From assembly GCA_017964785.1 (NCBI GenBank), contig JAGCRH010000062.1:1-64000 (forward strand): a stretch of DNA of 64,000 nt, written 5' to 3'. The translations under genes and the position numbers were made by a program. Positions 37,024 through 44,522 of this stretch are shown piece after piece. The number at the start of each line of letters is the position of its first letter. Within the stretch, counting starts at the first letter, position 1. This stretch comes from Prevotella sp. GTDB lineage: Bacteria > Bacteroidota > Bacteroidia > Bacteroidales > Bacteroidaceae. The notes under the pieces are model-generated. The model worked only from the letters and a program-made list of their open reading frames with translations. It did no database searches and was not told the origin of the DNA.

Positions 37024-37186
37024 GGAAGTAAGGGAGTTCTCAGAGAAGTTGAAGTCCGGCTTAGAGATTGCCGAGAAGCGTATGCTGGAAGAGAAGGCGA
37101 TGCGTGGTGAAGATATCATCGTATCTTCTGACGGAAAAACCATTGAGCGAATACCTGCAAGAGAGGTTCTTGCGAAAAAACAGTAA
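37013..37186 (+). CDS. small partner (putative antitoxin) of the zeta-like gene
   Basis: 57 residues (start MSNKEVREFSEKL), charged and helical in the first half (EIAEKRMLEEKAMRG), then IIVSSDGKTIERIPA. It overlaps the zeta-like gene by 11 nt, implying coupled translation. Such small downstream genes often neutralise or regulate zeta-like kinases, but no antitoxin family is recognised, so the call rests on context. It is followed by a strong inverted repeat with a T-run. Confidence 0.65.
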   Translation: MSNKEVREFSEKLKSGLEIAEKRMLEEKAMRGEDIIVSSDGKTIERIPAREVLAKKQ

Positions 37187-37194
37187 CATTTTAT

Positions 37195-37213
37195 CTCCGC
37201 AAGCCTTGCGGAG
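37195..37213 (+). terminator. 19-bp inverted repeat with T-run; variant of the island palindrome
   Basis: CTCCGCAAGCCTTGCGGAG followed by ATTTTTTT looks like an intrinsic terminator of the zeta-like operon. Its core CGCAAGCCTTGCG (37198-37210) is the island palindrome CACAAGCCTTGTG with a symmetric A-to-G/T-to-C change, and it also lies 41 nt before the start of the next -7 box. It may act as terminator, operator or both. Confidence 0.7.
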
Positions 37214-37238
37214 ATTTTTTTATCCCAATAATTCTTTG

Positions 37239-37246
37239 TAACTTTG
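37239..37246 (+). promoter_or_regulatory. -7 box of the ftsZ-like gene
   Basis: TAACTTTG, 18 nt upstream of the ATG at 37265. Confidence 0.7.
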
Positions 37247-37264
37247 TAGCCAAATCGCAGAAGT

Positions 37265-38596
37265 ATGGGAGAAAAGAGTGCATTGTTGGATTTTGGTCCA
37301 GTTGAGGATCTGATGCAGAACATCATCCAGGTGATTGGTGTGGGTGGTGGCGGCTGTAATGCCGTCAGTCGTATGTTCCACGAGGGTATTCAAGGTGTGG
37401 CGTTTGCTGTGTGTAATACGGATAGTGCATCACTCAAGCATTCGCCAGTGCCAGTGAAGTTACAGTTGGGTGAAGGTCTTGGTGCCGGGGGACGTCCTGA
37501 GGTGGGGCGTTCTGAGGCCGAGAGTAGTGTTGATATGATAGAGCGGTTGATAGACCCGCAGACCAAGATGGTGTTTGTCACTGCTACAATGGGTGGCGGT
37601 ACGGGTACTGGTGCTGCCCCCGTGGTGGCCCGAGTGGCTAAGGAGCGCGGACTGCTGACAATCGGTGTTGTCACCATTCCTTTCTATTTCGAACATCGTC
37701 GTAAGATTGTGAAGGCACTCAAGGGTGTCGATGAACTGAGTCGCAATGTCGATGCGCTGCTGATTGTGAACAACGAGAAGTTGTGTGATGTGTATAGCAA
37801 CACGCAGATGTCGTTTAAGGATGCACTGGCAGAGGCCGACAATGTGCTGAAGAATGCTGTGAAGGGTATCTCAGAACTCATTACTATCAGTTCGGCAGGC
37901 AATATCAACCTTGACTTTCGCGATGTGGAGACTACCATGCGTAATGGCGGAGGGGCTATTATGGCAATAGGCAGAGCCAACGGTGACCATCGTGTGGAAC
38001 GTGCCATTCTCGATGCGCTGGATTCACCTTTGCTTCACGGTAGTGACATCAATCATGCCAAACGCATCCTGTTCAATATTTACAGTAGCGAGGCAGCACC
38101 TATCTTGGTTCAAGAGATGGAGGAGATATCCGAGTTCTTTGATCAACTCGACCCTGATATAGACGTGATTTGGGGAACGTCTACTGACGACTCACTTGGC
38201 GAGGATGCCAAGGTGATTATCCTGGCAGCGGACATGAGTAATGATGTGGCACGTCAGGATGATACCGAGGAACACGATGATGAGTATTATCAGGAACTGA
38301 TGAACCAACTCTACCAATCTTCCACTAATGGTGGAGGAAAGAAACAAGAACCTGTGTCTGAACCGACATTTGTGGTGGAAGAGGCCAAAGGACCTGAGCC
38401 TGCTGTTCTAGAAGGGGATTACAAATCCCCGAACTCCAATGTGGCGGATTACAAATCCACCACAACAGAGAGCGAAGTGGCAGAGTCGGACGAAAACCCC
38501 ACTACCGCAGAAGACAGGGATGAGCCAGAAGCCAAAGGTACACTCGACAGGCTGAAGGGATGGCTGAGGCAGAAGATGAAGGAAGTAACGGAATGA
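37265..38596 (+). CDS. FtsZ-family GTPase, divergent (second-copy type)
   Basis: 443 residues of FtsZ/tubulin type. IQVIGVGGGGCNAVSRM (~20-36) is the first nucleotide loop; GGGTGTGAAP (~112-121) is the tubulin signature; the synergy loop NINLDFRDVE retains N-x-D-x-x-D for GTP hydrolysis. FtsZ polymers form the division ring. The gene is not in a dcw cluster and lies at the end of an accessory island, so it is probably an extra copy. The C-terminal linker is long, acidic, and contains a REP-like insertion (38414-38458); the tail ends GWLRQKMKEVTE. The classic C-terminal peptide that binds FtsA/ZipA is not evident. Stop overlaps the next gene's start. Confidence 0.88.
   Translation: MGEKSALLDFGPVEDLMQNIIQVIGVGGGGCNAVSRMFHEGIQGVAFAVCNTDSASLKHSPVPVKLQLGEGLGAGGRPEVGRSEAESSVDMIERLIDPQTKMVFVTATMGGGTGTGAAPVVARVAKERGLLTIGVVTIPFYFEHRRKIVKALKGVDELSRNVDALLIVNNEKLCDVYSNTQMSFKDALAEADNVLKNAVKGISELITISSAGNINLDFRDVETTMRNGGGAIMAIGRANGDHRVERAILDALDSPLLHGSDINHAKRILFNIYSSEAAPILVQEMEEISEFFDQLDPDIDVIWGTSTDDSLGEDAKVIILAADMSNDVARQDDTEEHDDEYYQELMNQLYQSSTNGGGKKQEPVSEPTFVVEEAKGPEPAVLEGDYKSPNSNVADYKSTTTESEVAESDENPTTAEDRDEPEAKGTLDRLKGWLRQKMKEVTE
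38414..38458 (+). repeat. paired GGATTACAAATCC elements inside the FtsZ linker
   Basis: GGGGATTACAAATCCCC at 38414-38430 is a perfect inverted repeat (7-bp arms, ACA loop), and GGATTACAAATCC recurs at 38446-38458. They are in frame and encode DYKSP...DYKST. The form resembles dispersed REP-like elements. Confidence 0.6.
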
Positions 38597-39216
38597 CGGA
38601 GCAACAGACACCAGAGGAACTGGCTCAGGAGGTGAAGAGGCTCGTAAGTCAGTTACAGGCACAGGGCCGAAACGACCTGCTGTTGCGGGCTATTGGTGTG
38701 CCGTTGTTGGAAGAGTTGCGTATAGAGGCGGCAAAGGGGAAGTTGAGTCGTCTGGTGATAACAAAGGATTACCGTTTCATTTTGGCTGACTATAATAAAG
38801 AGGTGGAACTGCAACCTGTGCATAAGGCTGTCTATCTGCTGTTTCTGGCTCATCCGGAGGGAATTGAGTTCAAACGGTTGGCTGACTACCGTGAGGAACT
38901 GACACGCTATTATATGGCAACGGCGAAGATGCTGGACAAAGAAAAGATTATCGAGGGGATAGACCACTTGGTAAATCCCCTCGACAATGCCATCAACGAG
39001 AAATGTTCACGTATCAAGAAGGTGTTTCTCGACCTGATGGACGAATACACCGCCAGTTACTATTATATCAGCGGTCATACTCAGAAGCGCTTTGCTGGTT
39101 CAAGTCGCATCTGGTATGAACGCCTGAAAATCATTACGCTTCCAAGGAATTTAGTCAGCAGACTCGAACTCTTCGAGGAAACGGGTGTCGTTTTCAGAGA
39201 AAAGACGGAGGTCTGA
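38593..39216 (+). CDS. hypothetical protein sharing a domain with the unit C terminal gene
   Basis: 207 residues, starting inside the FtsZ stop (ATGA), so translationally coupled to it. Residues ~50-190 are similar over their length to the C-terminal ~135 residues of the product of 31611-32873: KLSRLVITKDYRF, KAVYLLFLAHPEGI, REELTRYY, INEKCSRIK, and ITLPRNLV. The domain may be winged-helix-like, but I do not recognise it. In the relative the protein ends at ITLPRNLVVWE; here about 18 more residues (RLELFEETGV...) are antisense to the 3' end of pheS, with which the gene overlaps by 66 bp. That suggests the original stop was lost when the island joined this site. Confidence 0.75.
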   Translation: MTEQQTPEELAQEVKRLVSQLQAQGRNDLLLRAIGVPLLEELRIEAAKGKLSRLVITKDYRFILADYNKEVELQPVHKAVYLLFLAHPEGIEFKRLADYREELTRYYMATAKMLDKEKIIEGIDHLVNPLDNAINEKCSRIKKVFLDLMDEYTASYYYISGHTQKRFAGSSRIWYERLKIITLPRNLVSRLELFEETGVVFREKTEV

Positions 39217-40209
39217 GACGCGATACTTCAGGTTGGTGATGCGCTCGACACCCATACCGAAGGCGTAGCCAGAGTAAATCTTCGAGTCGATGCCGCAGAG
39301 CTCGAGCACGTTGGGATCCACCATACCACAGCCTAAGATCTCTACCCAACCGGTATGCTTACAGAATCCGCAACCCTCGCCGCCACAGATGAAGCAGGAG
39401 ATATCCATCTCTGCCGAAGGCTCTGTGAAGGGGAAGTAAGAGGGGCGCAGACGGATGCTGGTGTCTGGGCCGAACATCTCCTTGGCAAACGACAGCAACA
39501 CTTGTTTGAGGTCGGTGAAGGAAACGTTCTTGTCTATATAGAGTCCTTCCACCTGATGGAAGAAACAGTGGGCGCGGGCTGTGATGGCCTCATTGCGATA
39601 GACACGACCCGGGCAGATGACACGGATGGGAGCGGTGAGTTTGCCGTCTTCGGTGTGCATGTGCTCCATCACACGGGCCTGCACAGAAGAGGTGTGCGAA
39701 CGGAGCAGGATGTTCTTCGTGACATCGTTGGGATGCTGCGAGACGAAAAAGGTGTCCTGCATATCGCGGGCAGGATGGTCGGCAGCGAAGTTCATCTTGG
39801 TGAACACGTGGAGATCGTCTTCCACCTCAGGACCGTCTGCGAGGACAAAGCCCATGCGTGAGAAGATGTCGATAATCTCGTTGGTGACAATCGTCAGCGG
39901 GTGGCGCGTACCCAACTGTATGGGGTAGGGGGTGCGTGTCAGGTCGATGGCTTCGTCGCCAGTTTCCTGTGTCTCGCACTCCTCACGGAGTTGGTTAATG
40001 CGCTCTGTGGCGAGTGTCTTCAATTCGTTGATCTTCATACCGACGGTCTTCTTCTGGTCGGCTGCCACATTGCGGAAGTCGTTCATCAACTCTGTGATGG
40101 CTCCTTTCTTGCTGAGATATTTCAGTCGGAGTTGTTCCACTTCCTCGGCGTTCTTCGCACTCAATTCCTGCACCTCTTTGAGCAGTTCGTCTATCTTATC
40201 AAGTATCAT
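39151..40209 (-). CDS. pheS: phenylalanyl-tRNA synthetase alpha subunit
   Basis: Charges tRNA-Phe as part of the (alpha-beta)2 enzyme. About 352 residues. Hallmarks are the class II motif 2 region RNEAITARAHCFFHQVEG, GRVYRNE, and motif 3 near the end: GMGVERITNLKY, plus LRPSYFPFTEPSAE and a Cys cluster CFICGGEGCGFCKHTGWVE usual for Bacteroidetes and Gram-positive PheS. I start at MILDKIDELL, downstream of the -7 box at 40238-40245. The 3' end overlaps the convergent gene at 38593-39216 by 66 bp. pheT is not in this window. Confidence 0.96.
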   Translation of the reverse strand: MILDKIDELLKEVQELSAKNAEEVEQLRLKYLSKKGAITELMNDFRNVAADQKKTVGMKINELKTLATERINQLREECETQETGDEAIDLTRTPYPIQLGTRHPLTIVTNEIIDIFSRMGFVLADGPEVEDDLHVFTKMNFAADHPARDMQDTFFVSQHPNDVTKNILLRSHTSSVQARVMEHMHTEDGKLTAPIRVICPGRVYRNEAITARAHCFFHQVEGLYIDKNVSFTDLKQVLLSFAKEMFGPDTSIRLRPSYFPFTEPSAEMDISCFICGGEGCGFCKHTGWVEILGCGMVDPNVLELCGIDSKIYSGYAFGMGVERITNLKYRVSDLRLFSENDTRFLEEFESAD

Positions 40210-40237
40210 ATCTGTGTAAAAATTGCAATTTTGCGTG

Positions 40238-40245
40238 CAAAGGTA
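40238..40245 (-). promoter_or_regulatory. -7 box of pheS
   Basis: Minus strand TACCTTTG, 28 nt upstream of the pheS start. Divergent from the promoter of the 40347 gene. Confidence 0.7.
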
Positions 40246-40289
40246 CAAAATAATTCATAATTAATAATGCATAATTCATAATAATTTTG

Positions 40290-40297
40290 TAATTTTG
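40290..40297 (+). promoter_or_regulatory. -7 box of the lipoprotein-murB unit
   Basis: TAATTTTG fits TAnnTTTG, 49 nt upstream of the ATG at 40347. Confidence 0.6.
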
Positions 40298-40346
40298 CCG
40301 CAAATTTGAGAGAATAAGATAGATTACCACGACATCAGATAGTAAG

Positions 40347-41186
40347 ATGAAGAGGTTTTTGATTGCGATTGTCGCAAGTGTCCTGCTGATGTTCTCCTGT
40401 ACGGGAGGCAAGACGCAGAGGGCAGAAGAGCCGCAGGCTGACTCCGTGGCTGATACCGTAGAGGTCACTCCCATAGACTCGTTGGAACAACTGATCGGTG
40501 AGACACCCACTCCGAAGGCGATGGATGAACTTTTTGACGACTTCGTCTTCAACTTTGCCGCCAACAAAAAATTGCAGATGGATCGTGTGGTCTTTCCGCT
40601 GACGGTGCGTAAGGGCGAAAAGACAGAGACGATTGACAAGAAAAAGTGGGAGATGGAGCGTTTCTTCATGCGACAAGGGTATTACACGCTGTTTTTCGAC
40701 AATGAGAAACAGATGCAGTTGATGAAGGACACCTCGATCAATCAGGCCATTGTGGAGAAGGTTTTACTCAAAAAGGATCTCGTGAAGGATTATGTGTTCA
40801 ACCGTATCCGTGGGGCATGGATGCTGTGCGAGATTAGGGAGATGGCCATTTCGGAGAATAGGAATGCCTCGTTCTTGGACTTCTATCTGCATTTCGTGTC
40901 GGACATGGCGTTCCAGTTGAAAAGCCTGAATTCAATGGTTAAGTTCGTGGGACCAGATCCGGATGACGACTTTAATATGATGGAAGGCATCATCACCCCA
41001 GACACGTGGGAGGCCTTTGCCCCGCAGTTGCCCTCGAAGGTGCTCTATAATATCATTTACGGACAACCGGAGCCTGTGGGCAATGAAAAGATTTTTATTT
41101 TGCGGGGTATTGCCAACGGACAGGAGATGGAACTGCGCTTCAAGAAAGTGAACAACCGTTGGCTACTGATGAAAATGACAACCTGA
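40347..41186 (+). CDS. hypothetical lipoprotein
   Basis: 279 residues with a lipoprotein signal (MKRFLIAIVASVLLMFSCTG; Cys at ~18). The body is helical with conserved-looking aromatic and charged stretches (DEL-FDDFVFNFAANKKLQ, RFFMRQGYYTLFFD) and a C-terminal segment GQEMELRFKKVNNRWLLMKM typical of Bacteroidetes DUF4348-type secreted proteins, a tentative assignment. Presumably outer-membrane or periplasmic. Its stop overlaps the murB start by one base (TGATG), so it belongs to the murB operon. Confidence 0.75.
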   Translation: MKRFLIAIVASVLLMFSCTGGKTQRAEEPQADSVADTVEVTPIDSLEQLIGETPTPKAMDELFDDFVFNFAANKKLQMDRVVFPLTVRKGEKTETIDKKKWEMERFFMRQGYYTLFFDNEKQMQLMKDTSINQAIVEKVLLKKDLVKDYVFNRIRGAWMLCEIREMAISENRNASFLDFYLHFVSDMAFQLKSLNSMVKFVGPDPDDDFNMMEGIITPDTWEAFAPQLPSKVLYNIIYGQPEPVGNEKIFILRGIANGQEMELRFKKVNNRWLLMKMTT

Positions 41187-42187
41187 TGAAGGATTTCGAG
41201 AACTATAGTCTGAAGGAACATAATACATTTGGCATTGAGGCCAAGTGCAGTCGGTTCTTGGAATATGTGAGCATTGAGGAGGCTCAGCAGGTGGCTCAGA
41301 TCCTGCGGGAGTCGGATATACCTTATATAATAATAGGTGGCGGCAGCAACCTATTGTTGACGAAAGATTTCGAGGGTATTGTTGTTCGCTCGGATGTTCT
41401 GGGCTATTATATCGATGGTGATAGGATAACCTGTGGCAGTGGTGAGGTGTTTGACGAGGTTGTCGAGGCTTCGCTGCAGGCAGGTCTTTATGGGATGGAG
41501 AACCTCTCGCTGATACCTGGCGATGTGGGTGCTTCGGCTGTCCAGAACATCGGGGCCTATGGTGCAGAGGCAAAGGATATGATTGTGAGTGTGGAGGCTG
41601 TGGAGATTGCAACGGGGCGTCTGGTGACGATTCAGGGCAAGGACTGTGGCTATGGCTATCGGCAGAGTAAGTTCAAGCAGGAATGGAAGAACCGTTACCT
41701 GATAACCCACGTCACCTATCAACTCTCTACGACTTTTGAGCCCCACCTCGACTACGGCAATATCCGTGCAGAGTTGGAACGGAAAGGCATCAAGGAGCCC
41801 ACTGCCCAGCAGTTGCGCGATACCATCATAGAGATACGTAATGCCAAGTTGCCCGATCCGAAGGTTGAGGGTAATGCCGGCAGTTTCTTTATGAACCCCA
41901 TTGTGAGTCGCGAGAAATATGTGCAGTTGGCAGCGCAATACGAGGGGATGCCACATTACGATGTAGATGCCGACCACGTGAAGATTCCGGCAGGATGGAT
42001 GATAGACCAGTGTGGTTGGAAAGGCAAGTCGTTAGGGCGTGCTGGTGTTCACGACAAGCAGGCACTTGTGCTTGTGAACCGTGGTGGGGCGACAGGTGCG
42101 GAGATTGTGGCCCTCAGTGATGCCATCCGTAAGGATGTGAGTGAAAAGTTTGGCATCGACATCCACCCTGAAGTCAATATTATATGA
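41186..42187 (+). CDS. murB: UDP-N-acetylenolpyruvoylglucosamine reductase
   Basis: Reduces the enolpyruvyl group to give UDP-N-acetylmuramate in peptidoglycan synthesis, using FAD and NADPH. The 333-residue product has LKEHNTFGIEAKC at the start, the FAD-binding IIIGGGSNLLL (~50), LIPGDVGASAVQNIGAYG (~110-127), EIRNAKLPDP, the catalytic GNAGSFFMNP serine region, and GWMIDQCGWKGKSLG. It is a type I MurB. The start follows the lipoprotein stop directly; the next gene overlaps its stop by 4 nt. Confidence 0.96.
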   Translation: MKDFENYSLKEHNTFGIEAKCSRFLEYVSIEEAQQVAQILRESDIPYIIIGGGSNLLLTKDFEGIVVRSDVLGYYIDGDRITCGSGEVFDEVVEASLQAGLYGMENLSLIPGDVGASAVQNIGAYGAEAKDMIVSVEAVEIATGRLVTIQGKDCGYGYRQSKFKQEWKNRYLITHVTYQLSTTFEPHLDYGNIRAELERKGIKEPTAQQLRDTIIEIRNAKLPDPKVEGNAGSFFMNPIVSREKYVQLAAQYEGMPHYDVDADHVKIPAGWMIDQCGWKGKSLGRAGVHDKQALVLVNRGGATGAEIVALSDAIRKDVSEKFGIDIHPEVNII

Positions 42188-42945
42188 GACTGACTTTTTT
42201 AGGAACGGGAACATCGTGTGGCGTACCGGTGATTGGTTGCCAATGCAAGGTCTGTCAGAGCACAGACCCCAAGGACAAGCGTACCCGTTGTTCTGTTCTG
42301 GTAGAGACGGATGAGACGCGTCTGCTGATAGACTGCGGTCCCGATTTCCGTCAACAGATACTCCCTCAGCCCTTCCGTAAGATTGATGCCATCCTCATCA
42401 CTCATGCCCATTATGACCACATGGGAGGCATGGATGATATCCGACCCTATTGTCAGTTTGGCGAGATCAACGTCTATGCCGATGCCATTGCCCGTCAGGG
42501 GATGTTGGAGATGTTGCCGTATTGTTTTGCGGAACATCGTTATCCGGGTGTGCCTGCCATTGGACTCCACGAAATCAAACCCCATGAGGTGCTGACATTC
42601 GGTGACTTGGAGGTGGTGCCTTTTGAGGTGATGCACGGGAAACTGCCCATTCTGGCCTATCGTATCGGTGGACTAGCCTATATCACAGATATGAAGACCA
42701 TCGATGAGCGTGAGATGGCTTATCTGAAAGATGTAGAGGTGCTCGTGGTGAATGCCTTGCGTTTCGACAAGCCGCACCACTCGCATCAGTTGGTGGACGA
42801 TGCTATTGCCTTTGCCCAGAGGGTAGGAGCCAGGCAGACCTATCTGATTCACTCTTGTCACGATATCGGCCTTCACGAAGAGGTCAACAAAAAACTGCCA
42901 GTTGGCATCCAACTGGCATACGACGGACAGATTGTGGAAATCTGA
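42184..42945 (+). CDS. MBL-fold metallo-hydrolase (PhnP/RNase Z-like)
   Basis: 253 residues. FLGTGTSCGVPVIGCQCKVC at the N-terminus is the usual start of PhnP-like enzymes, with Cys residues in addition to the metallo-beta-lactamase motif THAHYDHMGGMDDI (HxHxDH, ~75-85). Later ligands include EVMHGKLPILAYR, ITDMK and LIHSCHDIGLH. Such enzymes hydrolyse cyclic phosphodiesters or related substrates; the exact one is unknown. Overlaps murB by ATGA, so cotranscribed. Confidence 0.9.
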   Translation: MRLTFLGTGTSCGVPVIGCQCKVCQSTDPKDKRTRCSVLVETDETRLLIDCGPDFRQQILPQPFRKIDAILITHAHYDHMGGMDDIRPYCQFGEINVYADAIARQGMLEMLPYCFAEHRYPGVPAIGLHEIKPHEVLTFGDLEVVPFEVMHGKLPILAYRIGGLAYITDMKTIDEREMAYLKDVEVLVVNALRFDKPHHSHQLVDDAIAFAQRVGARQTYLIHSCHDIGLHEEVNKKLPVGIQLAYDGQIVEI

Positions 42946-43224
42946 TTACTTGTGTTTCTTTTTCTTGGATTTCCCAAACAGGAATCCGTAGCCCTTCATC
43001 AGTTTGCGGATGAGGAGGAATGTGTCGAATGCCACGATGCCATTGCTCACCAGTCCGGCAATGTAATCTGAGCGGGTGTTCCCCTCTTTCTTGATGAACA
43101 CCTGGTTCCACAGCGAGGTGAACTTGCCGTTGTCCTGCTGGATTGCATCAGCCAGTTCGTCCTTCCGCTGGCGGATCTCCTCCAACGTTCGGAATTCGTG
43201 GGTTTGTTTTTTGACTGGTAACAT
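42946..43224 (-). CDS. hypothetical protein of the YtxH-holin cluster
   Basis: 92 residues. N-terminal charged helix (EEIRQRKDELADAIQQDN), a central KEGNTRSDYIAGLVSNGIVAF segment, and a Lys-rich C-terminus (GKSKKKKHK). Third gene of a minus-strand cluster after a YtxH protein and a holin-like membrane protein, 9 nt after the latter. Stop immediately faces the stop of the MBL-fold gene, with no spacer. Function unknown. Confidence 0.75.
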   Translation of the reverse strand: MLPVKKQTHEFRTLEEIRQRKDELADAIQQDNGKFTSLWNQVFIKKEGNTRSDYIAGLVSNGIVAFDTFLLIRKLMKGYGFLFGKSKKKKHK

Positions 43225-43233
43225 GGGCAGTGG

Positions 43234-43584
43234 TTATTTGCTCAACAATAGGCCGGCGAGGAAATGCACCAAAGGCTTCTCAATCCATTTCTTGCGCATA
43301 AAGAAAAATACGACGAACAGGAGCAGATGGAAGACTCCCACGATGAGAAAGGCGAGGGCAGTACCCGTAAACGAGGCCAGCCAGAAGGCAAAGGCAAACG
43401 AGAGATAGAGCAGTACGGCGATAATGATCATACAGAACACGACTGCCAAGGCGAAGGCTGTGAAAAGCCTTACCACCTTGTCAATCACGTCTAACTTCAG
43501 ATACTCCGTCTGCAGCCCGAGGTAATGCTTCAATACCTCAATGAGTTGCGCGATAGTCTCTACGTTCTTATCGCTCGAAAGCAT
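43234..43584 (-). CDS. phage holin superfamily III-like membrane protein
   Basis: 116 residues with two strong transmembrane helices (ALAVVFCMIIIAVLLYLSFA and a second GTALAFLIVGVFHLLLFVVF) preceded by an amphipathic helix. The layout fits PF07332-type (Phage_holin_3_6) proteins, common beside YtxH genes in Bacteroidetes chromosomes and not by itself evidence of a prophage. Start overlaps the stop of the YtxH gene (TAATG). Confidence 0.82.
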   Translation of the reverse strand: MLSSDKNVETIAQLIEVLKHYLGLQTEYLKLDVIDKVVRLFTAFALAVVFCMIIIAVLLYLSFAFAFWLASFTGTALAFLIVGVFHLLLFVVFFFMRKKWIEKPLVHFLAGLLLSK

Positions 43585-43796
43585 TATTCTTCTTCGGCTG
43601 CGTCTTGGATATCGTCAACGAGGTCAACCACTTCCTTGCGGCTGAGTTTGATGTTATGCTTTTTGAGAAAATCCTCTACGGCATCAGTAATCTTTACACG
43701 GGTGTCCTGTCCTTTTTCGGGAGCCATCAGGATTCCAAGGGCTGCACCTGCAATGGCACCACCGAGGAATGCACTTAAGTAACCTAAACTCTTCAT
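43584..43796 (-). CDS. YtxH domain-containing protein
   Basis: 70 residues. MKSLGYLSAFLGGAIAGAAL begins a hydrophobic Gly/Ala helix followed by LGILMAPEKGQDTR, the YtxH hallmark, and an amphipathic tail. YtxH proteins are membrane-anchored and often stress-associated. The ATG at 43796 is chosen over a longer frame because the longer N-terminus lies mostly in the leader near the -7 box. First gene of the cluster. Confidence 0.87.
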   Translation of the reverse strand: MKSLGYLSAFLGGAIAGAALGILMAPEKGQDTRVKITDAVEDFLKKHNIKLSRKEVVDLVDDIQDAAEEE

Positions 43797-43835
43797 AATG
43801 TTATTATTTTGAATTAAACGTTTGTTTACACTTGG

Positions 43836-43843
43836 CAAATATA
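43836..43843 (-). promoter_or_regulatory. -7 box of the YtxH cluster
   Basis: Minus strand TATATTTG, 39 nt upstream of the YtxH ATG. Confidence 0.6.
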
Positions 43844-43959
43844 CGGAATTATTTCGGAAATAACCATATTTTTCCTGCGATTTTTTGTTAAAATGGCGAT
43901 ATTTCCGCTATTTAACAAACTTTATGCAGCATTTTTGTGCCATTTTGCGTGAGATTTTG

Positions 43960-43967
43960 TAATTTCG
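43960..43967 (+). promoter_or_regulatory. -7-like box upstream of the SPOR gene
   Basis: TAATTTCG differs from TAnnTTTG at one base; it lies 47 nt before the ATG at 44015 and a TTTTG lies upstream. Confidence 0.45.
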
Positions 43968-44014
43968 CACCAAATATTTGAAACAGAAGTATAACATTTA
44001 AATAATTTAAGGTA

Positions 44015-44518
44015 ATGAAAAAGTACATCGTATTGTGCGCAGGATTGTGCCTCGCATTCACAATGACAAGTTGTAAATCAAGTGAGAGTGCCTACAAGAA
44101 GGCTTACGAGAAGGCCAAGCAGTATGATACTCAGAATGCTCAGCAGACTTCACAGCCGGCTTATGAGGAGCCTGCAGTGGTGGCTCCTGTCCAGACTGTG
44201 GCTGCTAATGAGACGAGCAAAGTGGATAACTATGACAATGTCTCTGTCCGTCAGGAGAAGGTGGCTGTCGTCAGTGGTAATGGCTTGAAGGCATTCAGCG
44301 TGGTCGTTGGTTCTTTCGGCTTGCAGTCGAATGCCGAAGGCTTGCAGCAGCGCTTGAAGAGTGCTGGCTATGATGCCCAGATTGTGAAGAACGAAGACCG
44401 TAATATGTTCCGTGTGGTGGCTGCCACCTTCGACAACAAGGCAGATGCAGCCCGCAGTCGCGACCAGTTCCGTGAGCAGGAGGCTTACAAGGATGCCTGG
44501 TTGCTCTCTAACCAATAA
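44015..44518 (+). CDS. SPOR-domain lipoprotein
   Basis: 167 residues. Lipoprotein signal MKKYIVLCAGLCLAFTMTSC (Cys at 20), then a low-complexity linker and a C-terminal SPOR domain (~95-165: FSVVVGSFGLQSNAEGLQQR, NMFRVVAATFDNKADAA). SPOR domains bind denuded septal peptidoglycan, so it probably acts at the cell envelope during division. First gene of a run through ruvX, def, a TPR protein and CotH. Confidence 0.9.
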   Translation: MKKYIVLCAGLCLAFTMTSCKSSESAYKKAYEKAKQYDTQNAQQTSQPAYEEPAVVAPVQTVAANETSKVDNYDNVSVRQEKVAVVSGNGLKAFSVVVGSFGLQSNAEGLQQRLKSAGYDAQIVKNEDRNMFRVVAATFDNKADAARSRDQFREQEAYKDAWLLSNQ

Positions 44519-44522
44519 GCAT

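Noticed and set aside
7158..39216. tRNA-gene attachment site or integrase for the island
   Set aside because: No tRNA, integrase or transposase was recognised, so the mode of acquisition is left open.
43234..43584. Prophage remnant suggested by the holin-like gene
   Set aside because: This holin family is commonly chromosomal beside YtxH genes; no other phage genes are present.
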